64,000 nt of DNA from JAIEPM01 sp964546815 (lineage in GTDB: Bacteria; Cyanobacteriota; Vampirovibrionia; Obscuribacterales; Obscuribacteraceae), in the NCBI GenBank assembly GCA_964546815.1, contig CAZJLR010000008.1, forward strand, positions 88,126 to 152,125, read 5' to 3'. The position numbers were made by a program, and so were the translations under genes. The first letter of the stretch is position 1; each line of letters starts with the position of its first letter. The notes beneath the pieces are model-generated. The model saw only the letters and a program-made list of their open reading frames with translations, had not been told where the DNA came from and searched no databases. Below are positions 43,316-52,097 of the stretch, in pieces.

Positions 43316-44521
43316 CTAGAGGCAAGCCGGATCAACTTCTCTTTCGTAATCGACTTCCGGCAAGCCAAATCCAAATAGCTTGAGGAATTCCACTTTATAT
43401 TTTTCGAAATCGGTCATTGATTTGAGATTCTCTGTTGTCACCTGAGTCCAGAGTTCTTTAATTGTGGCCTGTACTTCCGGTTGCATCTCAAGATCGTCGA
43501 TACGGATGCGCCCAGCTTCATCCAGCGAAGGAACCTGCCCCGCATAGAGCTGGCTCGCGAAGAGGCGGTAAATTTGCTCGATACATCCCTCGAGAATTTT
43601 TCTTTCTCTGAGAATCTTGAACAAAAGCGAAATATAAAGTGGCACCACGGGGATAGCCGAGCTTGCTTGTGTGATTACAGCCTGATTGACTGAAACATAA
43701 GCTTTCCCGCCAATCGTTGCGAGCTTTTCATTGATGCGTTCTGCAGCCTTTTCTACATCGATTTTGGCAACGCCGATTGTGCCATCTTTGTAGACAGGCC
43801 AGGTAACTTCGGGACCGATATACGAGTACGCCACAGTTATCGCTTCGTTGGCCAGAACTCCGGCCTTAGTCAGTTGGTCGATCCACATTTCCCAATCTTC
43901 GCCACCCATAACGGCCGCTGTCTCGTCAATATCTTCCTGGCTGGCCGGCTCGACAGTTACCTCTTTGACGACTTCTTTATCGGTATCGAGAGTCTTAGCA
44001 ACGTAAACTTGCCCTATCGGCTTGAGCACCGAATTGTGTATCACTCCTGTGACTGGGTGTTTACGACGTGGTGCGGCAAGACTGTAAATGACGAGGTCTA
44101 CCTGCCCGAGATCCTTCTTTATGGTCTCGAGGGTCTGTTCCTTCAATTCGTTAGAGAATGCATCTCCATTTAAATTGACTGCATAAAGCCCTTCTTTCTT
44201 AGCCGCAATTTCGAAAGCAGCTGAGTTGTACCAGCCGGATGTGGCCGGTTTCCCACCTTCACTGGCTTTTTCAAAAAACACACCAATTGTGCTGGCAGCA
44301 CCGGCAAACGCCGCAACAATTCTCGACGCCAATCCGTATCCGGTTGAAGCACCAATAATCAATACTTTCTTAGGCGCATTTGAAATTGGACCCTGCTTTT
44401 TAACATACTCGATCTGCTCTTGAACATTCCTCTGGCAACCAAGCGGATGCGAGGTCAAACAAATAAAACCTCGAACTCGCGGTTTTATGACAATGGCCGA
44501 CGTTGAACTGTTCGGTGTCAT
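43316..44521 (-). CDS. fabV: Trans-2-enoyl-ACP/CoA reductase, FabV type
   Basis: 401 residues from ATG 44521, six bases after GGAG. The opening PRVRGFICLTSHPLGC and the nucleotide-binding VLIIGASTGYGLASRI are FabV signatures; the active-site Tyr-x8-Lys of FabV is expected around YSYIGPEVTWPVYKDGTIG. It reduces the last double bond in fatty acid elongation, and is resistant to triclosan-type inhibitors in other bacteria. Two other lipid genes follow downstream on the same strand. Confidence 0.93.
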   Translation of the reverse strand: MTPNSSTSAIVIKPRVRGFICLTSHPLGCQRNVQEQIEYVKKQGPISNAPKKVLIIGASTGYGLASRIVAAFAGAASTIGVFFEKASEGGKPATSGWYNSAAFEIAAKKEGLYAVNLNGDAFSNELKEQTLETIKKDLGQVDLVIYSLAAPRRKHPVTGVIHNSVLKPIGQVYVAKTLDTDKEVVKEVTVEPASQEDIDETAAVMGGEDWEMWIDQLTKAGVLANEAITVAYSYIGPEVTWPVYKDGTIGVAKIDVEKAAERINEKLATIGGKAYVSVNQAVITQASSAIPVVPLYISLLFKILRERKILEGCIEQIYRLFASQLYAGQVPSLDEAGRIRIDDLEMQPEVQATIKELWTQVTTENLKSMTDFEKYKVEFLKLFGFGLPEVDYEREVDPACL

Positions 44522-44768
44522 GGTCAACTCCATACAATGCAAGAAAATATAAAACGCTAGATCATTGTCTCATGTTACTAGCCTCACAATAAATTCTTAG
44601 GCTAATAATTGTCATTTCACAAAAATTCTTTTGCACGGATTCGCCCGGTGGAGACAATAATGTCACTAGTCTAAGTGGGTAAGGTTTAAGATAGCCCGAA
44701 AGAGCGATAGCAAGCATCCTTTGCAAGGGTAATCTAAGTACAATATCTTGCATCAAGAGTGTGATCTC

Positions 44769-45743
44769 ATGCTATCCACAAAATCAAAGACTGCCTGTAC
44801 TGTCATCGCCGCTTTTATTGCTTTTCAACAAGCGGCTTTTGCAGCTCCTGTTCCAGTTGTTCAGTTTGCCCAAAAATCTTTCCCGACTGCAGCTGTGTCT
44901 AAAATGCTGCAGACTAATACACCAGCTTTTATTCATTTAGCTGGAATAAGGCATCAATGCATATCTTTGAACCAATGTGGAATGATCAAAGCTCGTGCCG
45001 TAAAGAAACAGGTGGAGGGACTCACACCTGCGCCTTCCACTCGTGTCTCAAGTGTAGAAGACCTTAAAGCTTCAGATCAGCCCTTGCTCTCTGAGCCTGA
45101 GATAGAGTCCATGGAGTTGTCTACAACTTACTTCGAGCCTGTTTCATATAGAACTCTGCTTCCGGCAGCGAATTTCACCATGGAGCAGCTTCCCGGTTGT
45201 ACCAGTTGGCATAATTCCAATTCATCACCGTTAGTTCTGGAATCGGGAATAATTGCAATTTCGGATGGGGAGTCGATACTTTGTGTGAAGAACGACACTA
45301 GCATTGTAATTGACGACCTTACAGTAAATCTTCGCCCCGGATCCACGGTGTTACTGAGGCACCAGAACAAGCTTACACGTGTCGTCAATCTCTACGACTC
45401 TCATCGCGACGATATCAATATTCAGTTCTCCGGTAAGAGCGTGTATTTGCGTCCAGGGCAGGAATGCATAATAGCCGGTTCTGAACAGGTTCTGAAAGCC
45501 TGCAAGAGGCAGGATGGCTCGGCTCGTCGCTGCTCTGCTGTGAGCCATGATGCAAACACCGGAAATACCGTAGCTATTTGCGAGCTTTCCATTCCCTCAT
45601 TGCTGAAATATCATCCTCTTCTGGGGATGCTTTATAAAAGTAATGAAAAACAAGAAAAGGAATTGGTAAGAAAAATGTTGAAAATGTCGGCTTGCCTCGC
45701 TCATTTCAGTAAATCAAGCTCAGCCTATTCAGGAAACAATTAG
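44769..45743 (+). CDS. Secreted hypothetical protein with a FecR-like beta region
   Basis: 324 residues from ATG 44769; the frame continues to a TTG at 44748 but the ATG gives a normal signal peptide (CTVIAAFIAFQQAAFAA). The middle (about 165-245) reads like FecR-type beta repeats (DDLTVNLRPGSTVLLRHQNK, KSVYLRPGQECIIAG). Several Cys are present. No enzyme motif. Exported, role unknown. Confidence 0.65.
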   Translation: MLSTKSKTACTVIAAFIAFQQAAFAAPVPVVQFAQKSFPTAAVSKMLQTNTPAFIHLAGIRHQCISLNQCGMIKARAVKKQVEGLTPAPSTRVSSVEDLKASDQPLLSEPEIESMELSTTYFEPVSYRTLLPAANFTMEQLPGCTSWHNSNSSPLVLESGIIAISDGESILCVKNDTSIVIDDLTVNLRPGSTVLLRHQNKLTRVVNLYDSHRDDINIQFSGKSVYLRPGQECIIAGSEQVLKACKRQDGSARRCSAVSHDANTGNTVAICELSIPSLLKYHPLLGMLYKSNEKQEKELVRKMLKMSACLAHFSKSSSAYSGNN

Positions 45744-45903
45744 TGTGCTGTGTACATCTCTAGATTGAGCAATGATGCCAATAAATAATGAGTTGCTTGA
45801 AGCATGATTTCTCAGAAATGCAAGAATCGTAAGATCGGAACAGAGCGGTCTCTTTTTCGCTTGTATTACGGCTCCTAAAAAACCGCAGAGTTGAGGCGAA
45901 AAT

Positions 45904-46287
45904 ATGAACAAAGTACACATGATATTTTACGTGCAAGATCAGGAGATTAGCAAAGATTTCTATGTCGGCGTCCTGGAATCTGAGCCGACGCTGCATGTGC
46001 CTGGCATGACCGAGTTCCACCTAAACGAAGGTTGCGTTTTAGGGTTGATGCCTGAGTCTGGTATCAAGAGGCTTCTGGGAGAGAGTATGCCGGATCCTTC
46101 ATTGGCCTCTGGAATACCACGTGCTGAATTGTATTTGCAAGTGGGCGAAGCTAGTCTCTTTCATGAACGCGCTCTGGCCAAAGGCGGAGTTGAACTGAGC
46201 GCTTATCAGCTCAGGGACTGGGGTGCTTTTGTTGCCTACTGTCTTGACCCTGACGGGCATGTACTAGCGTTTGCACAAACGAAGTGA
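45904..46287 (+). CDS. VOC-superfamily (glyoxalase/dioxygenase-like) protein
   Basis: 127 residues, one glyoxalase-like module: VHMIFYVQDQEISKDFYVGVL at the start and YCLDPDGHVLAFAQ at the end, with His/Glu candidates for metal. GAGG eight bases before ATG. These proteins bind metals and small substrates; function not predictable. It converges with the nitronate monooxygenase-like gene 22 bp away. Confidence 0.82.
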   Translation: MNKVHMIFYVQDQEISKDFYVGVLESEPTLHVPGMTEFHLNEGCVLGLMPESGIKRLLGESMPDPSLASGIPRAELYLQVGEASLFHERALAKGGVELSAYQLRDWGAFVAYCLDPDGHVLAFAQTK

Positions 46288-46309
46288 AAAAATGAGTCGA
46301 TTGCATAAT

Positions 46310-47743
46310 TCAGCGTTTACAAACAGCAGCCCGATTCAAAATCCGATCTATAACAGTTTTTGCTGTGTAGCTTGTGCTTCCGTCTTCCAAGTACTCTTTT
46401 AGTTCTGGTAGCATATCGCCTGCTGTAACCAGCGGTGGTTCCACATATCCATCAGCTCGTGTCTGGGGGAGACCGACCGTGGACAGAAGTCCATTGCACA
46501 AACACTTGCGATTCTTTGTATCTTCCAACAATCCGCCTTTCTTAACATAGTCGACTTCAGGCTCGCCTGGGCATCTAAATCCGACCGAGCTATCATTCCT
46601 CAGGTAGGCGGTACGAAGATACCCTAGATCGCAAACACGTGTTCTGTTCTCGTAAATGTTTTCATCAGATAGAGATTCATCGAGACTCAGAATTTTGAAT
46701 GGATAACCAGAGGATGAAGCACAGGGATCAGTAAATATTTCAGCGCTTCCGTCCAATACTTTTTGAAGAGTTTGATTCTTAATGTCCTGTGCTATTCCCG
46801 ACTCCTGACAAAATGCAAAAGGTGTGCCTACCTGCACTCCTGCTGCACCTGATGAAAGTGCTTGCTGAAGCTTGTCTGAACTACAGTATTTACCTGCTAA
46901 CCAAAATGGCAAGTTGAGCTTCTTCATCTCAATCAGGTCAGCCTCATCTCTTTGTCCATAGACCGGCTCACCTTTTTCGTCCAAAACCATTTGCCCTCGA
47001 GGAGGTGCATTATGTCCGCCAGCCGTGTGGTTTTCAATGACAAATCCGTCAACTTTACCTGAGGATTTCTTGGCAATGTTAGCTGCCAGTGTATGGGAGG
47101 AAACTATCGCAATAAATTGAGGACGCCTTAGCTCCATTCCGCCAGGGATTATGTCGTTTGGATTGAAGGTCAGGTAAGGAGGCTCTTGAGACTCATCCAT
47201 TTGAATATCTAGTTTTAACGATACATCAAGATGTTCGCTGAGACGATCAATAATTCCAGGTATTGATTTAGGTATGCCTGCACCCATCAGTACATAATCT
47301 ACTGATGCCAGCATTGCTCCATAAAGTGAAGGAAGAGTCGGAAGCTGGATTTTAGTGAGGTAGTTGATGCCGACTAAGCCTTTGTGCCCTTCTTTGGCAA
47401 GAAACACTTCTGCAAAATTTGCCAGGACGATCAGTTCAAGTAATGCAGTTGATGGCTTCATGCTCATCATAGGAACACTTTTGTATGGGTCACTGGGACT
47501 CTTTCCACCCTGCCTGTAATAACGCTGCCAGACTCGATCGGCTATACTTTTCACAGGGAAATGCAAACAGGCTCTTTCCATATGGCCACCTGGGTCACCA
47601 TCCTGCAATCGACGTGCAAACACTGTGTCAATAAATGTTCCGGAAACAACTCCAAGCTGTCCTTCCTGAGAAACGGCTCTTGCTAAACGCCAGTTAGAAA
47701 CTCCGACGCCCATTCCACCCTGAATCAAAACTGGATTGGACAC
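46310..47743 (-). CDS. Nitronate monooxygenase-like FMN protein (copy 2)
   Basis: 477 residues, colinear with copy 1 at 21.5 kb (same VLIQGGMGVGVSNWRLA start, GGHNAPPRG, and the Cys module CDLGYLR, FRCPGEP, KCLC at the end). FMN-dependent TIM barrel. The duplicate suggests distinct substrates or regulation. A weak palindrome-like CCATCC-CAAG-GACGAT is present about 140 bp upstream, not convincing. Confidence 0.8.
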   Translation of the reverse strand: MSNPVLIQGGMGVGVSNWRLARAVSQEGQLGVVSGTFIDTVFARRLQDGDPGGHMERACLHFPVKSIADRVWQRYYRQGGKSPSDPYKSVPMMSMKPSTALLELIVLANFAEVFLAKEGHKGLVGINYLTKIQLPTLPSLYGAMLASVDYVLMGAGIPKSIPGIIDRLSEHLDVSLKLDIQMDESQEPPYLTFNPNDIIPGGMELRRPQFIAIVSSHTLAANIAKKSSGKVDGFVIENHTAGGHNAPPRGQMVLDEKGEPVYGQRDEADLIEMKKLNLPFWLAGKYCSSDKLQQALSSGAAGVQVGTPFAFCQESGIAQDIKNQTLQKVLDGSAEIFTDPCASSSGYPFKILSLDESLSDENIYENRTRVCDLGYLRTAYLRNDSSVGFRCPGEPEVDYVKKGGLLEDTKNRKCLCNGLLSTVGLPQTRADGYVEPPLVTAGDMLPELKEYLEDGSTSYTAKTVIDRILNRAAVCKR

Positions 47744-47940
47744 TGCTTTTACCTCGAAATTCGCTCTTCATTGTTCAATTGTCGCCTCGGGTTCCGGCCT
47801 GCTCGCAACAATTTGTTTGACGAGCACGAGTGTAGCAGGGTAGTAAAATCCGGGCTACTGGTTACCCCCAGTTCTCCATCCCAAGGACGATGGCAAACAT
47901 TTTGTCTGTATGTAGAATTACAATATAAGTTAAATAAGAA

Positions 47941-47993
47941 CGGCTGCGCCAGAGATGACTCTCGATGGGTAATACATGCTGATGGCGCAGCCG
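47941..47993 (-). terminator. Inverted repeat with downstream T-rich tract
   Basis: CGGCTGCGCCA (47941-47951) and its perfect complement at 47983-47993 enclose a 31-nt loop. On the minus strand the stem is followed by TTCTTATTTAAC, so it fits an intrinsic terminator after the NnrS-like gene that ends at 48050. The loop is long for a terminator. The rest of 47744-48049 holds nothing I can support. Confidence 0.5.
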
Positions 47994-48049
47994 CTTCTCA
48001 TTTTCTTGCAAATATTGAGATATTAGGAATGCATTAGTTGCGATGAATA

Positions 48050-49897
48050 TCAGTGTTCATTGCAGGAGCTACATTTGCCTGAGCATATGCTTCCAGGCTC
48101 AATTGCTACATTGAGAGTAAACAGGAATTCTTCTGCATTTACTCCGTGCGACCTGCAAGCTTGCCCTATGGTGACCTGGCGAGCAAGAGTAGCGCGCATG
48201 ATCGGATTCAACACATGCTCGAATCCAAACATAACGAAAGCGGGCTCCGTCTCGGGATACCAGGCAAGTACGTCGGCCACGATATGCCCAATCAAGATTG
48301 ACTTAGGTTTAGAAGCGAGCTGCTTGTCTGAAGCATGATAAAGTTTCAGTTCGCGCTTGCCACGCTGCATGATTTCAATTAGATGATATCCCCACCAGGT
48401 AAGACCAATCACCTCCAATGTTCCGCTTATGCCAATGAAAGGGAAGATTGAATGATTCCAGTCGCTAAGAGTTTGTGTAAGTACACGCAGGAAACAGCCG
48501 AGATTTACAAGAACAAATGGTCCCCAGAGAGGGCTTAGTTTTTTTGCATCCAGTCCATTCAATGTCGGAACGATTTTGAGTGCATAACCCATAATCATCA
48601 TAGAAATGAAACCGACTGTGCTTGCGTGACGAATCGCGCCCCCGTAAGCATGGCTGAACTCTGAGTGATGCAACAAATCATAGACCGGTTGAAACAAGAG
48701 CATGAGTAGAGAAACAAAGAGCCAGCCAAAGCCGATTCGTATGAATTTTGATGATCGATCCGCCTCTGGAAAAGGCTTCCAAAGTTGCCAGGGTAAAACA
48801 ATCATTGCGGCGGCGACGCTCAGCATCAGCCAGGGTACTAAGAGTAATAACGCAAAAAGGTAGTCGCTATTCTGTTTGTAAGCAATGAATAAAAACAGTT
48901 CCAAAACTACGGCAAGCGTTAGAATGGCAAGGGCAGACCAAGCTCGTTTGTTGCCAATCTTTGGAAGTCCAAAAATGTGCGGCAGCGTGCGCAGTGATAC
49001 TCCCAGAATCATTGTCATAGCCAAGCCGTGAAATTGCATGTCTCTGAGCGGCGCCTGAAAAGTTGTAACCCAATAGATTAACTGTTCCTTTGTACTTGCG
49101 GAGACGGTATTGAATGTGTGCCAGGCGTTAAAAGTACTGGAAGCTACAAACCAGGCGAGAGCTACAAAAATATAGGCCACATAAGGTTCGAGAGTTTTGC
49201 CGCTTTGTCTCCATGTCGCCAGAATTTGCCCACTAAAAATAGCTACGGCTGCAAGTTCCATCAAGGAACCAGTCTCCGCGCTCAATAATGAATAAGTCCA
49301 GTGTCCTGCCAATGCAGTGCCGATGGATGCTGTCAACACTCCGACAAGCATTAGCACAAAGGAAAGAACAGCCAGTGGCGGCTTTGCTAGAGTAGTGTGC
49401 CAAAATCGCGGGAAGGCTTGATAAGCAAATCCCATCATAAAGAGCCCCATCCAACCGAACACTTGTGCTTGTCCGTGCGCGTTGATTTCGTTTAGCGAAA
49501 CTCCTGTGAATGACGCTTCAAATCCGATTCTCCATAAGAGCCAGGCTCCCCATGTAGCTCCAACTGTCAGTATGACAAATATTGCAGATGAGAAGAAACG
49601 TCTGTAAATTGTATCGGCAATATCCGGCTTGCTATTCTCTGCGCTGCGGGCAGATTCGACTGATGAACAAGTGGACTCAATTTGCAGCGCATCTTGGAGT
49701 TCACTTAGCAGTTTGTCCTCTTCGACATCATGTGCTCTTGAGAAAAAACGAAGAGTTTCATGTGGTCCTTCTTTTCCTCCGCAACCTTTTAGACCATATT
49801 GGTCAAGAATTAAGCGTAAATGAGGATGAACTTTAAGAAGCTCAGGGATAAGTGTCTCAGCCGTGAGGGCTAGTTTTGAATCAGGGACCGAAATCAT
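48050..49897 (-). CDS. NnrS-like membrane protein flanked by DUF1858-like domains (copy 2)
   Basis: 615 residues from ATG 49897 (AAGGA seven bases upstream). The N-terminal about 75 residues (LIPELLKVHPHLRLILDQYG, GCGG) match the DUF1858/ScdA-N type of small helical domain. The middle is a 12-helix core related to copies 1 and 3 (INAHGQAQVFGWMGLFMMG, IRHASTVGFISMMIMGYAL). A second DUF1858-like domain ends the protein (IVADVLAWYPETEPAFVMFG, LARQVTIGQACRSHGV), followed by CSGKCSSC. DUF1858 domains are linked to RIC and NO/hybrid cluster proteins. The Cys-rich tail could bind a metal. Confidence 0.7.
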   Translation of the reverse strand: MISVPDSKLALTAETLIPELLKVHPHLRLILDQYGLKGCGGKEGPHETLRFFSRAHDVEEDKLLSELQDALQIESTCSSVESARSAENSKPDIADTIYRRFFSSAIFVILTVGATWGAWLLWRIGFEASFTGVSLNEINAHGQAQVFGWMGLFMMGFAYQAFPRFWHTTLAKPPLAVLSFVLMLVGVLTASIGTALAGHWTYSLLSAETGSLMELAAVAIFSGQILATWRQSGKTLEPYVAYIFVALAWFVASSTFNAWHTFNTVSASTKEQLIYWVTTFQAPLRDMQFHGLAMTMILGVSLRTLPHIFGLPKIGNKRAWSALAILTLAVVLELFLFIAYKQNSDYLFALLLLVPWLMLSVAAAMIVLPWQLWKPFPEADRSSKFIRIGFGWLFVSLLMLLFQPVYDLLHHSEFSHAYGGAIRHASTVGFISMMIMGYALKIVPTLNGLDAKKLSPLWGPFVLVNLGCFLRVLTQTLSDWNHSIFPFIGISGTLEVIGLTWWGYHLIEIMQRGKRELKLYHASDKQLASKPKSILIGHIVADVLAWYPETEPAFVMFGFEHVLNPIMRATLARQVTIGQACRSHGVNAEEFLFTLNVAIEPGSICSGKCSSCNEH

Positions 49898-50105
49898 GAT
49901 CACATCCTTCTAAATGTGTTCAGCAAGATCTATTGCATACAATCATGTCTCTAAAATGCTCAATATGCATCATTCACTCGGTTGATTCTCGTGCTTAATG
50001 TCCAGGAAAGCATGGAAAACGTGCTCGTTCCACAGCACAGAATTTCCGTTTAGGAAATTTGCAAATGTAATCAGATCATCTTTTTAGCATTTTATAGTAA
50101 TCGTA

Positions 50106-50141
50106 CCTGCCTGATGAAACCTGGGAGTTTCAGCAGGCAGG
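50106..50141. repeat. Strong hairpin-forming inverted repeat
   Basis: CCTGCCTGATGAAAC and GTTTCAGCAGGCAGG, 14 of 15 pairs with a 6-nt loop. It lies in the 542-bp gap between the NnrS-like gene and the cation efflux gene, about 210 bp upstream of the former. No T tract follows on either strand, so it is not a clear terminator; it may be part of an RNA or a REP fragment. Confidence 0.5.
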
Positions 50142-50155
50142 CAGGGATCAAGTTT

Positions 50156-50262
50156 GAGTGGCAGTGGTGATGGTTCGCCAGACCGATCAAGAGTCTATTT
50201 TCTTGGCCATTAAGTGACCGACCTTTATCGGGTGCAGTCTGGAGAAACATCACCTTCGACTC
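50156..50262 (+). ncRNA. Candidate structured RNA
   Basis: Nested complementary segments: GAGT (50156-50159) with ACTC (50259-50262), GGTGATG (50166-50172) with CATCACC (50248-50254), then CCAGAC (50178-50183) with GTCTGG (50237-50242), with two small inner hairpins. The overall form is a multi-branched stem. No known riboswitch or tRNA was recognised. It lies 180 bp before the cation efflux gene; whether it is transcribed is unknown. Confidence 0.35.
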
Positions 50263-50294
50263 AGTTATTCTCTCAATTCCGACGTTTGGATTTA

Positions 50295-50310
50295 TCCGCC
50301 TTTAGGTGGA
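50295..50310. promoter_or_regulatory. Variant regulatory palindrome upstream of the cation efflux gene
   Basis: TCCGCC-TTTA-GGTGGA, an inverted repeat with one mismatch pair, of the same TCATCC-N4-GGATGA layout. TAGCTA at 50331-50336 lies 28.5 nt downstream as a possible -10. Confidence 0.35.
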
Positions 50311-50439
50311 AACAAATTTGTCACCACTGATAGCTAGCAAGATTCTTTGGGCTCGAAGAACTGCTAATCAAGCAGGATGGACGATTGAGTAATTGAGTCC
50401 GGTCGTTCTATACTACTTTCAGGGGGCGAACATCTATCT

Positions 50440-51348
50440 ATGTTAGCTGAACTGGAATCTAGAACCTCAAAACTGAAGAGAGCCCGCACTGTATTTGCGA
50501 TAGTGTTTGGACTTAATCTTCTCTTGGCTTCCGCTAAGCTCATCTGCGGTTTTAGTACTGGAGCATTGAGCATGGTGGCTGACGGTTTTCACTCAGTATT
50601 GGATGCGTCATCTAACATAATTGGGATAATGGCACTAAGCATCTCTTTAAAGCCGGCAGATCCAGAGCACCCTTACGGTCATAGAAAATTTGAGGCTATG
50701 GCAGCAATAGCCATATCATTTTTCATGTTCCTGGCAAGCTTCGAAATCCTCTCTGAGGTTCTTCACAGGATTGTTTCAAGTGAAGTACACATTGCGAAGG
50801 TTGGTTTACTCAGCTATACAATCATGTTTGTCACAGTAACTCTTAATTTGCTGGTTGCACGATTTGAAGAAAGGAAATCAAAAGAACTGGATAGCAAATT
50901 GCTCGGTGGAGATGCAAAACACACCTTGTCGGATCTCTACGCCTCCTTGACTGTTCTAGTATCACTTGTTGCCATACAACTTCGCTTTCCGACCCTGGAT
51001 ATTCTTGCGTCCTTGATCATTGTGCTGGTAATTTTCAAGTCTGGTTTTGAAATCATTGTTGAGCACATGGGCATACTGGTTGACGCAGCAGCGCTTGATC
51101 CCAACTATTTAGAACGCCTTGTTCTTGAGGTTCCCGGCGTCATGGGCTGTCACAAGATCCGAAGTCGCGGTATGCAAGACCATATATTTATCGACCTTCA
51201 TGTTGAGGTCTCCAAGCATCTTTCAGTGCAGGAGGCGCACTCTATATCTTACTTGGTTGAAGAAAAGCTAATCGCGGCCGGCAATGGCATAGTCGATGTA
51301 ATCGTCCATATTGAGGAAGAGAATCACTCTCTGGCTGATCGAATCTAA
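50440..51348 (+). CDS. Cation diffusion facilitator (CDF) transporter
   Basis: 302 residues, six membrane helices and a C-terminal cytoplasmic domain. The metal-site pattern HSVLDASSN in helix II (DGFHSVLD) and HPYGHRKFEAM after helix II are classic for FieF/CzcD-type exporters; the second site HTLSDLYAS is in helix V. It exports Fe2+, Zn2+ or Mn2+ using the proton gradient. Near NO genes an iron export role would be sensible, but metal specificity cannot be read from the sequence. Confidence 0.9.
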   Translation: MLAELESRTSKLKRARTVFAIVFGLNLLLASAKLICGFSTGALSMVADGFHSVLDASSNIIGIMALSISLKPADPEHPYGHRKFEAMAAIAISFFMFLASFEILSEVLHRIVSSEVHIAKVGLLSYTIMFVTVTLNLLVARFEERKSKELDSKLLGGDAKHTLSDLYASLTVLVSLVAIQLRFPTLDILASLIIVLVIFKSGFEIIVEHMGILVDAAALDPNYLERLVLEVPGVMGCHKIRSRGMQDHIFIDLHVEVSKHLSVQEAHSISYLVEEKLIAAGNGIVDVIVHIEEENHSLADRI

Positions 51349-51408
51349 GGATGAGTTTAGTATTGCGAATGAGTATGGATGAGCTTGATTAATGCCAAAG
51401 TAGATGAG

Positions 51409-51858
51409 TTAAGCACAAAAACATGAATCTTGATCAGGATTTTTGCATAGTGGAATTGAAGCTGTAGGGTGCGCCAGTAAGTCACCAATTGTGGTGTCAG
51501 CGAATGTGCGCTCGATTATAGCATTTGCATCATCTAACCTCTTGTGCAAGGCACATAGGACAGTTCCGTGAGATTCCAGACCGAGTGGGCAGGTTCTAAT
51601 GCGTGGAATGGGATCTACTGCATTGAGTATTTCCAGCAAATTAATCTGCTCAGCAGATTTGCAAAGGTTAAAACCGCCTCCCAAACCTCTTTGAGATTGG
51701 ACCAGACCTCCCCTAACTAGCGATTGCAAGACCTTTGAAAGATAAGGCGCAGGAACTTTGCTAGCAACAGCGATTTGCTGAGTTGTAAATGATTTGTCAG
51801 GGTTCATGGCCAGATACACAATCGCGCGCAATGCATATTCTGCCGTTTGAGATATCAT
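51409..51858 (-). CDS. Rrf2-family transcriptional regulator (copy 2)
   Basis: 149 residues from ATG 51858, aligned with copy 1 (the frame is open to 51897). Same winged helix start MISQTAEYALRAIVYLA and the two-Cys loop RTCPLGLESHGTVLCALH. It lies downstream of ric copy 2 on the same strand, separated by a REP-like repeat, repeating the ric-rrf2 order seen at 37-38 kb. Likely senses NO or Fe-S status. Confidence 0.88.
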   Translation of the reverse strand: MISQTAEYALRAIVYLAMNPDKSFTTQQIAVASKVPAPYLSKVLQSLVRGGLVQSQRGLGGGFNLCKSAEQINLLEILNAVDPIPRIRTCPLGLESHGTVLCALHKRLDDANAIIERTFADTTIGDLLAHPTASIPLCKNPDQDSCFCA

Positions 51859-51991
51859 ACTGCTGCTCCTGTATCTGCTAGGACGGTCACTCAGCATTGA
51901 GCAAAAATTCTGGGAGCGTCGGCATTCTGATGCTGTTGCCGAACTCCTGTACGAACGTGTAATCTAAAAGATGAAAATTCTGTATCATTCC

Positions 51992-52079
51992 CGGGAGCGC
52001 GGGCGTCCCGCCCGCTTTTGTGCAGTAAATACGCCCAGGGGAGGGTTCTTTAGAAGCGGGCGAGACGCCCGCGCTCCCG
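51992..52079. repeat. REP/MITE-like GC-rich inverted repeat
   Basis: A 26-bp arm beginning CGGGAGCGCGGGCGTC (51992-52017) and its complement at 52054-52079 match at 25 of 26 positions, around a 36-bp centre. The sequence type (GGGAGCGCGGGCG) is a common dispersed palindrome. It lies between ric copy 2 and its rrf2, and may act as a transcriptional attenuator or be a mobile REP unit. Confidence 0.65.
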
Positions 52080-52097
52080 TAGAAATGACTTTGCTGA

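Noticed and set aside
47876..47891. Another copy of the regulatory palindrome before nitronate monooxygenase 2
   Set aside because: CCATCC-CAAG-GACGAT has poor symmetry at the N4 spacing and no -10 box at the expected distance.
47771..48037. 88-residue plus-strand ORF
   Set aside because: No homology, and it spans the inverted repeat that fits a terminator of the convergent gene.
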